The notes below the pieces were generated by a model. It was not told the DNA's origin, ran no database searches, and worked only from the letters and a program-made list of their open reading frames with translations. A stretch of 64,000 bases of DNA from Blastomyces gilchristii SLH14081 (taxonomy: Eukaryota; Ascomycota; Eurotiomycetes; Onygenales; Ajellomycetaceae). This document shows positions 22,342-32,962 of the stretch, piece after piece (position 1 is the first letter of the stretch; each line of letters begins with the position of its first letter). The position numbers were made by a program, and so were the translations under genes. The stretch lies in NCBI RefSeq assembly GCF_000003855.2, contig NW_003101662.1, positions 498,441 through 562,440 of the forward strand, given 5' to 3'.

Positions 22342-23560
22342 ATGCCCTTTGCACAACTAGTAATAGGCCCCCCCGGGTCCGGAAAATCTACATACTGCGA
22401 TGGCATGCACCAATTCATGTCGGCAATCGGCCGCAAATGCTCCGTTGTCAACCTCGACCCCGCCAACGACAGGACTTCCTACACCCCTGCGCTCGACGTG
22501 CGCGAGCTAGTGACGCTGGAGGAGATCATGGCCGAAGATACTCTGGGGCCCAACGGGGGGATACTATATGCACTTGAGGAGGTAGAGGCGAACTTTGACT
22601 GGCTAAAGGAGGGCTTGGAGGGGCTAGGAGGTGTGTTTCTTGTAAGCTTTTTTTATGGATGGAGAATGCAGCTAACTTTAAGTATTTTGGATGCATCGCA
22701 GATGACTATGTTCTATTCGATTGCCCGGGCCAAGTCGAACTCTTTACACACCACTCGTCATTGCGAAATATTTTCTTCCAAATCCAAAAACTTGGGTACA
22801 GAGTCTGCACTCACCCAGTCCTCATCAAAACCTCCTCCTCCCAACTGCAAAGTCTCTTGTCCATTCATAACTAACCCCCCATCCTCAACAGCTCGTCGTA
22901 ATCCATCTTATCGATTCCTATAATCTTACCCTCCCTTCAATGTACATCTCCGCCCTCCTCCTCTCCCTCCGCGCCATGCTCCAAATGGATCTACCTCACA
23001 TCAACGTCCTCACCAAAATAGACAACCTCTCCAACTACCCCCCACTCCCCTTCAATCTAGACTTTTACACAGAGGTCCAAGACCTATCCTATCTCATGCC
23101 GCATTTAAAGGAGGAATCCCCTCGCCTAGCAAACTCGAAATTCGACGCACTGAATCAGGCGATCGTCGAGCTTGTGCAGGATTTCGGACTTGTGGGGTTT
23201 GAAACACTCGCGGTCGAGGATAAGAAGAGCATGATGAGCTTGTTACATGTTATTGATCGGGCAGGAGGGTATGCGTTTGGCTCCGCGGAGGGGGCGAATG
23301 ATACGGTCTGGCAAGTGGCGGTTAGAGAAGGATTGGGGACAATGGATATAAAAGATGTACAGGAGAGATGGCTGGATGCGAAGGATGAGTGGGATGAGAA
23401 GGAGAGGAGGGGGTGGGAAGAGGAAGCCAAGGCGCGGGAAGAAGCGGGGAAGAATGCGCCCCGTGCTGGAGGTGGTGATAGCGATGTTGACATGGACCAT
23501 ATGGACGATTTCGACATGTCCATCCTTCCAAATAGCGGTATAAAGGTTGTAAGAAAGTAA
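22342..23560 (+). CDS. GPN2: GPN-loop GTPase 2
   Basis: GPN2 belongs to the small GTPases needed for assembly and nuclear import of RNA polymerases II and III. Exons 22342-22630, 22702-22802 and 22892-23560 give 352 aa. The P-loop GPPGSGKST is at residues 9-17. The defining GPN loop is in TLGPNGGILYALE, the G3 motif in DDYVLFDCPGQVEL, and the NKxD-like TKID in NVLTKIDNLS. The second donor (GTCTGC after GYR) is weak but is required to join LVVIHLIDS in phase 0; a CTAAC branch site precedes the acceptor. The tail is Glu/Lys/Arg-rich and then Asp-rich. It converges on POP5 with 194 bp between stops. Confidence 0.92.
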
Positions 23561-23754
23561 CGAATGTATAACGAGCCTCATGACATGAATGTATAAAACA
23601 ACAAAATAACAAGGCAGGGGTATCTTCAATATCGAGAAATAAAGAAATTAATAGAAGTAAAAAGGCGTACTCACTCGTGTGAACTATTCGAGGATAGATA
23701 ACTCTCGCATCCCATAGAGAATGTCGAGGCACGAAGCACACCCTCCCCACGTAT

Positions 23755-24629
23755 TCAATCCTCCTCACTCCCATCCCCTTCTTCGTCTTCCTCGTCATCC
23801 AACCCCATTTCTACATCCACATCCGCGTCCACTTCCCCAGTCTCCCCTCCAAACCTCCCCTCGAGCACTCCACCACCAACCGCCTCCTCCCCCCTCATCC
23901 GCATCCGCACAACCTCCCTCCTCGCCCTCGCAATGGCCTCTTCCTCCGCCCTCCGCATCGTCCCCGAAACCCTCACGACACGAAACACACAATCGTTCTG
24001 CATCACTCCAGGCTTGCCGCTCTTGGATGACGCAGGTGGTATACGGGACATATATGTCAGCGCGGACCAGACAAGTCTATAACTCGCGCGGGGACAGCGG
24101 ATTATGGCCGTGGATGTTGCGGGAGACAGATATTTCACTGAATATATGCACACACACGCATGGGTGATTGTTTGTTCATTAGCAAATGCTGCGATTGGAT
24201 TTATCATTTCTTGTACTACCCTCTTCTTCTTCTTCTTCTTCTTCTTCTTCTTCTTCTTCTTCTTCTTCTTCTTCTTCTTCTTCTTCTTTTTGTTCTCACA
24301 AGCAACGGCCCGAGCCAGAACTAGGAGACATGAAAAGAAATATACTTACCGCTAACACCCCCCGCGCCGCTGCCGCCCAACCTGCCCATTCCCCAATCAC
24401 CAAATATCTCCGCAACATGCTCGCGCACGGCACGTGCCAGCGACTGCGGTGTTAGCGTATCGGGGGTCGGGCGGTGGATGAGGAGATGAATAGTCTTTGC
24501 ATTGTTGGGAATGGCCTGTGTATGTTTCGATTTGGCTGTTGTTGAAGCGGCATCGACAATTGAGTCCGGGTGCGAGGTTGGAGGGTACAAGATGTCTATC
24601 AGGAGATAGCGGTGTTTAAAGCGAACCAT
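23755..24629 (-). CDS. POP5: RNase P/MRP protein subunit Pop5
   Basis: Pop5 is a core protein of RNase P and RNase MRP, acting in tRNA 5' maturation and rRNA processing. Exons 24350-24629 and 23755-24137 join in phase 1 (GTAAGT donor, ATTCAG acceptor) to 220 aa. The start MVRFKHRYLLIDILYP is the family hallmark. Further Pop5 features are LARAVREHVAEIFGDWG, KYLSPATSTAIIRCPRASYRLVWSAL (written here in two reads) and CVFRVVRVSGTMRRAEE. The C-terminal ~40 residues are very acidic (Asp/Glu), longer than in yeast. The 212-nt intron holds a large trinucleotide microsatellite. Confidence 0.92.
24222..24288. repeat. (TTC)n/(GAA)n microsatellite, about 22 units, in POP5 intron
   Basis: A near-perfect run of about 22 TTC units on the plus strand reads GAA in the POP5 sense direction. 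Long GAA/TTC tracts can form triplex or sticky DNA. Here the tract fills about a third of the intron between donor and branch region. Confidence 0.95.
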
Positions 24630-25784
24630 ATCTTTTTTGATAAGGTATTTTTTCCTTTTCTTATTCTTTTCTTGTTGGCAGTGGTTAAAAAACTAAGGGG
24701 GGAATGGAAGCCATGCGCGGCCAACCAGCATTTTTTTAAAGCTCATCGTGTCGCCAAACTGTGGCTGCTGCTTCTGGCCCCAAAACAAGCAACAAGAAAA
24801 GATTGAAACATGAATTATACTGCAATTTGGCTATTTAATTATACCATTGCTAAAAAATTGTTTGGTCACAGCTGTCACAGAATGTTCTCTTCTTACTTGT
24901 GGGTTTAAGAATGCTGATTCTGATCACAATTGCTCCTCCATGTACCGTACAAGCTTCACGGACTTGTAGTATAACTTATATGTATACTCGGTATTGTCAC
25001 CGTCATTTTATATATAACTAGTTAATATAGCATCCCCGAGATCCGGTTGGATGACGAGTGACATGACAACTAAATTGTCAGAGCATCAAAAAAAGAAGAA
25101 AAATTACTTGAACTATTTGCACTACTGGAGCATTCAGATTCCTAAATACTCTACTTTGATTCAGAAGATTAAAGAGTGTGTAAGAGAGTATTCAGAGAGA
25201 TGATAAGATTTCTATGAGTTATCAGTGATATTGAGTATGAGATTAAGCACAAAGTAGAGTAGATTATAGAAGTTATGTGTTCATATGAGATCTGAACTTG
25301 CAATTTCAATATAGAGAGATAGACAGTTCACACAAGAAGTAATAATAGATCTGCTGAATAAAACTACTACACAGCACATTCATAGTGCCTCTTTTAACAA
25401 GATTTCTAGAGTCCTTTTATAGCAAATGACTGACTGATGAGAATGATGATGATGAAATAGATATGTATAAGAAATATGTGACTGATTATTAGTGAACACA
25501 AATGAATCCAGAGCATGAGATGTGAGATAGTCTAGATTCACACATCTGTGGTGGAAAGAAGAAAAAATAAAACAGTCAGATCCCATTTTTTCTTCCTTCC
25601 CTTTCTAATTAAAAAGCTGGGATGTAGTAGTATGTATGTATGTATGTAATTATTGCTTTACCCGTCCTTCCACCCACGAAACCCCCTTCAAACCCCTCCA
25701 TAACGCGCTTCCATTAAAACCAACTGTATTAAAAACTAAAGAAAAAGGAGCATAAGAAAAAAGAAAAAAAGTGAAGTCCCCCAT
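24630..25784. other. Intergenic, including a CpG-free AT-rich block
   Basis: The stretch is 1.15 kb between the POP5 promoter and the ACL1 3' end. From about 25057 to 25662 there is no CpG dinucleotide and no gene-like frame (listed separately). A (GTAT)n run lies at 25629-25648. Confidence 0.5.
25057..25662. repeat. CpG-free AT-rich block, probable decayed repeat
   Basis: I scanned every line of this 600-bp stretch and found no CG dinucleotide, while flanking DNA has them regularly. Every frame is broken by stops. Loss of CpG with AT enrichment is the known signature of RIP-like or methylation-driven decay of transposons in Onygenales. I cannot name the element: no intact ORF, terminal repeat or target duplication is clear. 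Confidence 0.45.
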
Positions 25785-28042
25785 TTACAAGCTAACCTCA
25801 ACTCGCCCCTCAGCCCCCGGAGCCCCCTTCTGCAGAGTGGGCAGCAGGTACGTGATATCATCCCATGGATGCCTGTACAGACCTGTGCGCAGTCTCTTCT
25901 GGTCCAGGAAATGCGCAATTAATCCAATACTTCTCCCCAAAACGAATAGACCATTCAGAACGCCCATCGACAGGTAGTCTTCAGCTTCCTCCGGGGAGAA
26001 AGCGCCGCAGTTTCGCAGCAGGTCGACGAAGCAGACAGCAACGCAGCCGTCGACGTTGAGGATTAGATTATCCTTCTTGGATGTGGTCACGGTCTCGACG
26101 GCGATGGCGTAATCGAGGAGTTTGTGGCTGGGGAAGTTTTTGTGGACGAATTCTTTGACGAGTTCGACGCGGAGGTCGGGGTTGGCGCGGGATTTTACTT
26201 TGTGGCCGATTCCAGGGACTAGACGTTTTTTGTAATGTTAGTGATGAGGAGAGGTTATTAGAAAATGCGGGTAAGCGGGGGAAGGAATGGATACGCACTC
26301 AGCTTATTCTCCCTGCGCATGGTATCAACGAAGTCACGGGGGCTGAGACCCTTATCGAATGCCTTCGTGAACTCCTCCGCTGCACCGTCGAGCGCACCAC
26401 CGAACCGCGAGCCGATTGTCAGTAAGCCAGACACCAAAGCGCTGATAAGATCCTTGCCCGCTCTCGTAGTGATGATCGTGTTCATGGCGCCAGACACGGC
26501 AGGGCCATGATCGGCTGTCAGCATGAGAACCATCTCCAAGAACTTGCTGGCGTAAGTGGGCAGGCGGCGACGGAACCAGAGCAACGACATGACCCCACCA
26601 ATGCCGATGTCTTCTCGGAAAACATCTGAGATTGGCATGCCGGCGTACAGGAGCTCCTGGCCACGGTCGTCGGAGATTGTGGAGATGAAAGCAGCGGGTT
26701 TACGGATGAGACCAAGTTCTTGGGCCCAGGCGTAGTCGATAGGGATCTTGGGTGGGATGGGCTCTGGCTGGGGTTTGATAGTGCCTTGCTTGACAAGTTT
26801 CTTGTAAACTTCCGCTAGGACCTGAGGTAGGTCCTCGAACGTGTCCGGGACGTGGATGCCGGCTTCCCGCATGCACTTGTTCTTCATGACTGCGGTTTCG
26901 AGCTCGGAGTTGGCGGAGGCACCCGCGTGGCCGAATTGGACTTCTGTCTTGAACAGGCTTGCGCATGTGCCAATGGCCCATGCGACGACTGGCTTGGTGA
27001 TGGTACCGTCCCGTACGGCCTCAATGACGCGGTACTCTTCCACACCACCGACTTCACCAAGGAGAACGAGGATTTTACATTCTGGGTCTGCCTGGTATCG
27101 CAGGAGATGGTCGATAAAAGTGGTTCCTGGATATCTGTCACCTCCAATGGCGACACCCTCGTAGACTCCATCAGTGTTTTGGGAAATGATGTTGTTGAGC
27201 TCATTAGACATGCCTCCGGACTTGGAGACGTAGCCGACGGAACCCTTGCGGTAGAGTTTAGAAGCAACAATGTTGTCCATCATGCCACCAGTGTTACCAA
27301 TTTTGAAGGCACCGGGCTTGATGCCTCCAACAGTCGCAGGGCCAATGATGGTTATTCCTTTTTCTTTCGCGGCGACCATGATTTCTCGGGCGCGCTACCA
27401 GCAAATTAGCCTGATATACACAGGATATTTCGACATATATAAAATGGGGGAGAAGAACTGGCGCATACTCTCTCGGGAACACCCTCAGCGATGATGGCAA
27501 TAGACTTGATCTGAGGATACTGCATCAATTCCATAGTTGAGCTGTATACACTCCGGGACGAGGCGAAGTTGACAACGGTATCGACATCTGGGTGTTTGGC
27601 CATAGCCTTCTCCACTGCTTGGTAGACGGGCAACAGCGTCTCGCTCGTTCCCCAGTACCTGATATAATAATCAGTAATTGTGTTTTTTTATCAACTGCCA
27701 TCAGTAGGCCAAACTAGTACATACATCTTACTAACGAATTGGCCGCCAAAAGTGTAAATAATACCAGCTACAGAGGGGGTAGAACGCTTGCAGATGAAGT
27801 CGAAGTCGAGCATTCCCTGCACAGCACGGGGTTGCATGCCACTGCGCAGGCATTAGCACCCCAAATTAACAGATGCAGCAGAGGGTTTATAGGACATACT
27901 ATACGAAGCATCGTGTCTTGTTGTGGAAAAGGGTATGTTCCAGGGGTGTGAAGGGTCTGCTGGGAGCTGCGAAGCGACGGATATTGTCGTTGGCAGAGAG
28001 GTTGCCAGTGGCAGTGCTAGCGAGGGGGGCAGCAGAAGGCAT
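25785..28042 (-). CDS. ACL1: ATP-citrate lyase subunit 1 (SCS-alpha-like plus citrate-synthase-like domain)
   Basis: With Acl2 it cleaves cytosolic citrate to acetyl-CoA and oxaloacetate, supplying acetyl-CoA for lipids and acetylation. Five exons (27900-28042, 27725-27841, 27469-27658, 26299-27394, 25785-26218) total 659 aa. Donors are GTATGT, GTATGT, GTATGC and GTGCGT. The N-terminal part has NENIRRF-like [17 protein letters not shown] and [20 protein letters not shown]. The phosphohistidine loop is [11 protein letters not shown]. The citrate-synthase-like part contains [26 protein letters not shown] and [11 protein letters not shown]. All splits restore conserved codons. It is head-to-head with ACL2, the usual arrangement in euascomycetes. 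Confidence 0.96.
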
Positions 28043-29269
28043 GGCTAATGTTGGAGCACAGTCAGTATAGCTATTATTTAGGTCGAGTGGGATTTGTGGA
28101 GGTAGGTGGAGGAGGTCTTGCGCGCAGAGGCAGCTCCTTGTAAATAATATTTATTTACCTGTGAATTAGCAACGGTGGACAGGCCAACGCCTTGGAGGGA
28201 GTGTGGAGGGAGGGGAGTATATAGGCAGCAAACACAGGACACTTGTAAGCAATCCGACACACGAGAGAGAGGGACAGCAACAGCACACAGTGGACTGGGA
28301 GGAGGATATGGAGGAAAGAAAGCTGGAGAATATCTGGCGATGAGGTGTGTTGCAGAAGCAAATGTTGTTGTCGTTGTCGTCGGTGGTGCGGTGCTGTAAG
28401 TATCTCAAGTTGTTGAGGCTTTTGTTCTTCATGCTCAATGGATTTCCGCTTCGGGGGAGCTGGGTGACACACTAGCCGAGCCTGGTTAGCGCTGCCCCAA
28501 TGGATGGGGATATTGGGCCGGGGCCATGGGAAGCCGAAGCCAGGTACAAGTACATGTACGGAGTAACTTACAGTACATACATACATTAATATTAATTACA
28601 GACATTGTAAGTATGTACCTCGCCACCCAGGTTCGGTGTCAAGATACCCGCAGCCTAGGGAGAGCTATCAGGAGGATAAATTATTACGGGTATTGTCACT
28701 ATTAGTTATTATTTATATGCCATTATTCAGCTGTTGTCTTTTCCATTAATAATTGTAGTACCTAGGTAGCTATCTATCTAGCTTTTGCTATTCTTCTACT
28801 CCGTAGACGTAAAGCAACTAGAAGTAAATTCCCAACGTCTTTGTCTACAGCTCCGTAATCCCTCTGTTGCGGTGAAGCCAAAAAGAAGCACCAGGCCCGA
28901 ACACGTGGAATCGAATATTACCGCTATTATTCGGCGTCCCGTACCCGTAATCGGAGGTTCCGTTGTCTGGTCTGGCTGTTTCTGGCTGTTTTCTGTTGTT
29001 CCTTGTTCCCAACAACATCCCGGTGGATTCGTGGTTGGTGGTTTGGTGGTGAGCGTCACTGGACCAGCCTTAGTCAGGCAACCTTTCAACACTCAACCAT
29101 CAACGTCAACCTTCGAACCTCCATCCAATATTCTTCATATCTCCGTTTTTACCTCCTCCTCCTCCTCCTGCTCCCCCCAATTGTTTCTCTATACCTAATC
29201 CTCTAGAGCTACAGCTCCAGTTGCGTCACCTCCCCATAATTTCCCTGGGAATCTTCATAATCAGCTGCG
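28043..29269. promoter_or_regulatory. Shared divergent ACL1/ACL2 promoter
   Basis: The 1.23 kb between the two start codons should co-regulate both lyase subunits. It contains two exact copies of the recurrent 9-mer (28557-28565 and 28797-28805), a GTACATACATACAT run near 28573, and pyrimidine-rich leaders on both sides. Open frames here on both strands are short and have no family look. Confidence 0.65.
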
Positions 29270-30811
29270 ATGTCGGCCAAGTCAATCCTCGAGGCTGATG
29301 GCAAGGCCATTCTCAACTACCACCTCACCAGAAGCAAAGTCATCAAACCCTCTCCTCTCCCACCTCCTAAAACTCACAATCCCCCTCCAAAGCTCGCCTC
29401 TCTCTACTTCCCCGAAGACTCTTCCGTCGATGCTGTCCTCGACCAGGCTGAGAGCACCTATCCCTGGCTGCTCGCAAAGGATGCCCGCCTTGTCGCAAAA
29501 CCAGACCAATTGATCAAACGACGGGGAAAGAGTGGCCTTTTGGCTCTCAATAAAACCTGGCCTGAGGCAAGAGCTTGGATTGCTGAGCGTGCAGGTAAAG
29601 AGCAGAAGGTAGAGACTGTCACTGGTGTTCTCAGGCAGTTCCTCGTAGAACCATTTGTGCCCCACCCCCAAGAAACGGAATATTATATCAACATCAACTC
29701 GGTACGAGAGGTAAGCAAATATACCCTGGCTCAGAATAAATAAATACAAAAAAAAATAAAAATAAAAAAAAATCAATGGCTAACGAACTATAGGGTGACT
29801 GGATACTGTTCACGCACGAAGGCGGTGTAGACGTAGGCGACGTTGACGCAAAAGCTGAGAAACTACTCGTCCCCGTCAACCTCAAGAACTATCCCTCCAA
29901 TGACGAAATCGCCGCAACCCTCCTCAGCAAAATCCCCCAGGGTCTCCACAACGTGCTGGTCGACTTCATCACACGTCTCTACGCCGTATACGTCGACTGC
30001 CAATTCACCTACCTAGAGATAAACCCCCTCGTCGTCATCCCCAACGACACAAAAACATCTGCACAAGTCCATTTCCTGGACCTGGCTGCAAAACTAGACC
30101 AAACTGCTGAATTCGAATGCGGCACCAAATGGGCCGTCGCCCGCTCCCCCGCCGCTCTCGGCACCCCAAATGCACCCAGACAGACGGAAAGTAACCATCG
30201 ACGCCGGTCCGCCCATGGAATTCCCTGCCCCCTTCGGCCGCGAACTTAGCAAGGAAGAGAAATTCATCGCAGACATGGACGCCAAGACAGGTGCCTCGCT
30301 CAAGCTCACCGTCCTTAACGCCAATGGCCGCATCTGGACCCTCGTCGCGGGCGGTGGTGCCTCCGTCGTCTACGCCGACGCCATCGCCTCCGCTGGCTTC
30401 GTGGCCGACTTGGCCAACTACGGCGAATACTCCGGCGCCCCCACCGAGACCCAGACTTTCAACTACGCCCGCACGGTCCTGGACCTGATGCTGCGCGCCC
30501 CCATGCATCCACAGGGCAAAGTGCTGTTTATTGGCGGCGGTATTGCGAACTTCACCAACGTCGCGTCGACGTTTAAGGGGGTTATTCGCGCGCTGAGGGA
30601 GGTGGCATCTATCCTTCTGGAGCACAAGGTGCAGATTTGGGTGAGGCGGGCCGGGCCGAATTATCAAGAGGGACTGAAGAATATTAAAGCGGTGGGCGAG
30701 GAGTTGGGACTTGATATGCATGTTTACGGACCGGAGATGCATGTTAGTGGCATCGTGCCTTTGGCGTTGTTGGGGAAGAAGACGGACGTTAAGGAGTTTG
30801 GGACGGTGTAA
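29270..30811 (+). CDS. ACL2: ATP-citrate lyase subunit 2 (ATP-grasp/SCS-beta-like), frameshifted in this sequence
   Basis: Partner of Acl1. Exon 1 is 29270-29710 (GTAAGC donor) and exon 2 is 29794-30811 (CTATAG acceptor, GCTAACG branch). The start [19 protein letters not shown] and later segments ([92 protein letters not shown]) are all typical. Exon 2 has 1018 nt, one more than a multiple of three. The frame encoding [18 protein letters not shown] does not reach KVTIDAGPP, which is read one base later; the switch lies at about 30165-30190. No GT-AG intron of the right length fits and the flanks are conserved, so this is a +1-type lesion or sequence error. Otherwise full length, about 485 aa. 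Confidence 0.93.
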
Positions 30812-32283
30812 CGTTGTGTGTTTCTTTCTTTTTCTCTGACTTTGGTCCCCTCCAATTTTTCTTTCCCCCCCCTTTTTTTTTACTTTTGTGTCTAGGAATT
30901 TAATACTTTTCGTGTGTGCGAGCTTGATTGATAGATGCATGGATGGATGGATGGAAAAGATGTAGGATTGACTTCACTGAACATGAGACGAGATACAAAA
31001 AATTAATACGTACAAAATAAAATTTATACACACAAAACAACACATATTAGCGGCTGCATGGGGGAATAATAATGGTCAATTCTTCATCTTTGCCGTCCTT
31101 GTTATGCAAGTATACGCCAGAATTCACTGAGAGCATGATACCACTGGTCATATATACACGTCTGCATAAATGTCAATCCCATGAACACATGATTCTACCA
31201 TTGGCAGAACAAGCTTCTCGTCTATCGTGATCCTCGTCCACTATTGGGTGGTTGATGTCGACCACTCTTCCACGCCATACAGAGGAGCGCGCACACACTG
31301 TCTAACCGCTGGTCTTCGCACTTCAATGCTTCCAACAAAATATAACAATCGCGGCGAGCCCTGGACCTGGAATCTGCAACTGAGGCTTGCTCATTCGCAT
31401 TTTCCAAGCCTTCATGCCGAGCGCTTTTTGTTTGAATATCACACGCATCTCTCCAGTGCTGAGGCAGACGGTGGACAGATGCGCGGAGGGTTTCCTGGTG
31501 TAATCTCAAATCCTCAGTCGTCGTTTGAGATTGTCTATCCTCAACAGGAACCTTGTCTCCCAGCTTCAGTAAGTTGTCGCGGCTCCGCATTCCGACTGTG
31601 CAATTGGGCATCTTGACATTCCCTTCGGTTCTAACAGTTCATCATTACAATAACTAAATACTGACTACCTTTCCACAGATTCCTACTTGGGATGACATTC
31701 TCTATCAGAGTTCCCCATGACTGGCTGCCACGCCGGAAGTATTCATGGATGTTTTCATTCATCTGAGCTTTGACGTGCCCTCATTGCTGCGTGGTGCCTC
31801 CTCTGTCCATCTATCTAACTTAGTCTTTAGATTTGGCGCATAGAAGAAAGTCTTGCTATTAAGACTTTAACTATAGGTCCTATCAATCACGCCATCAATG
31901 TGCGATTCTTTGTGTCTGTCAGTGTGACCGGAACACATATGGGTTGAACAGCTGCAAACAGCCTAAGGACATTAAAAAAGCAGAGCTAAGGCCAAAACAC
32001 ACAGATTTTTTGGACCCTATGAGCTGGGCTTCAAGCAAAACCGCGGCACATCTTAACATCGCCCTATATGAGGCGGTTGTGTGACGAGAGGTCCGTGTGC
32101 TTTTTTGAGACTATCAAAATAAATCTTATATATAAAGGCCCGGTACTCCCTGGATAATCAGACTATCATCCCTCGACAGTTTTCAAATCATTCCACACAG
32201 TTTGCAGTACATTCATCTCTCCAGAGATCATCTCCTCAGGGTCTGTCTCGCTATCGCCTCCTTAGCTCTACCGATTCATCACC
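30812..32283. other. Intergenic, no confident gene
   Basis: The stretch is 1.47 kb. Two overlapping open frames on opposite strands (about 31222-31616, 129 codons each) have no recognisable domain. A TATA box lies at 32128 in the promoter of the next gene. Confidence 0.45.
32128..32136 (+). promoter_or_regulatory. TATA box of the small secreted protein gene
   Basis: TATATAAAG lies about 155 bp upstream of the ATG at 32284, followed by a C/T-rich leader. The position fits an inducible fungal promoter with a leader of roughly 100 nt. Confidence 0.5.
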
Positions 32284-32962
32284 ATGAAACCCTTCTTCGC
32301 CTTCCCAAGTTTCGTTCTTGCTCTCTTTCCGTCCTTCTCATCCGCGGGCCCTGATCAAAATTCGAACCTCGACCTCTTCCCCTTCAACCTCTGGGCCATT
32401 AGCCCTCGAGGCTTTACACCTGAAGTCCGCGGCACGCTTCAGATTGCGGGTGATGCTGTTGTCGTTGGGCCAGCAAAGGATGGCAAGGATTTTATAGCCG
32501 TAAGATGCCCCCTCCTCGCCCACCATGGTTCCTTCTATTACTACATGTGCGCAAAGCAGGTGATATTCTAACAAGAGAGGAGCAAACAAATAGTACATCC
32601 AGCCACTCCCGAACGGCGAGATGAGGATCAAGGGTGACGATGACGAGCGATTCTTCCTGGACCCGGTCAGCAATCATCCCATATCAGGTTATCAGACCCT
32701 CAAATTTGGCCGTTCGTCCACGGCGCAGAGCAGCGTCTCCCGTGACTTCTCTGCTACAAATGCCGGTTGCGGCCCACATTGTGGGGGGCCACAGGTCACA
32801 CCTGGTATTAGCACAGGTGTCCAGGGGAATTGGTTTGCATGCCCTCTCGACGACGGCACCAATGGCAAGAGTGGATACTCGATTCATTGGGTTCCGGGAG
32901 ATTCTTTTCCTGAGGGTCATAGCCTGATTTACTTGATGCGTGATACTCCTCCTCCACAATAG
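32284..32962 (+). CDS. Small secreted protein of unknown function
   Basis: Exons 32284-32499 and 32594-32962 join in phase 0 (GTAAGA donor, AATAG acceptor) to 194 aa. Residues 1-21 are a signal peptide (MKPFFAFPSFVLALFPSFSSA). The mature part has LFPFNLWAISPRGFTPEVRG near the start and GNWFACPLDDGTNGKSGYSI plus HWVPGD near the end. Three cysteines are seen, two in the short CGPHCGG loop. There is no membrane anchor or GPI signal. The general pattern (an 'FNLWAI' start and a 'YSIHWV.GD' end) resembles ascomycete secreted or cell-wall proteins annotated as hypothetical. I do not assign a function. The TATA box and leader suggest regulated expression. Confidence 0.8.

Noticed and set aside
30131..30183. 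Short intron as explanation of the ACL2 frameshift
   Set aside because: The only GT-AG choices have the wrong length modulo three, are under 50 nt, and would remove the conserved [11 protein letters not shown].
31222..31616. 129-codon frames on both strands downstream of ACL2
   Set aside because: Full mutual overlap, no domain, no splice partners. One may be a relic but nothing supports it.
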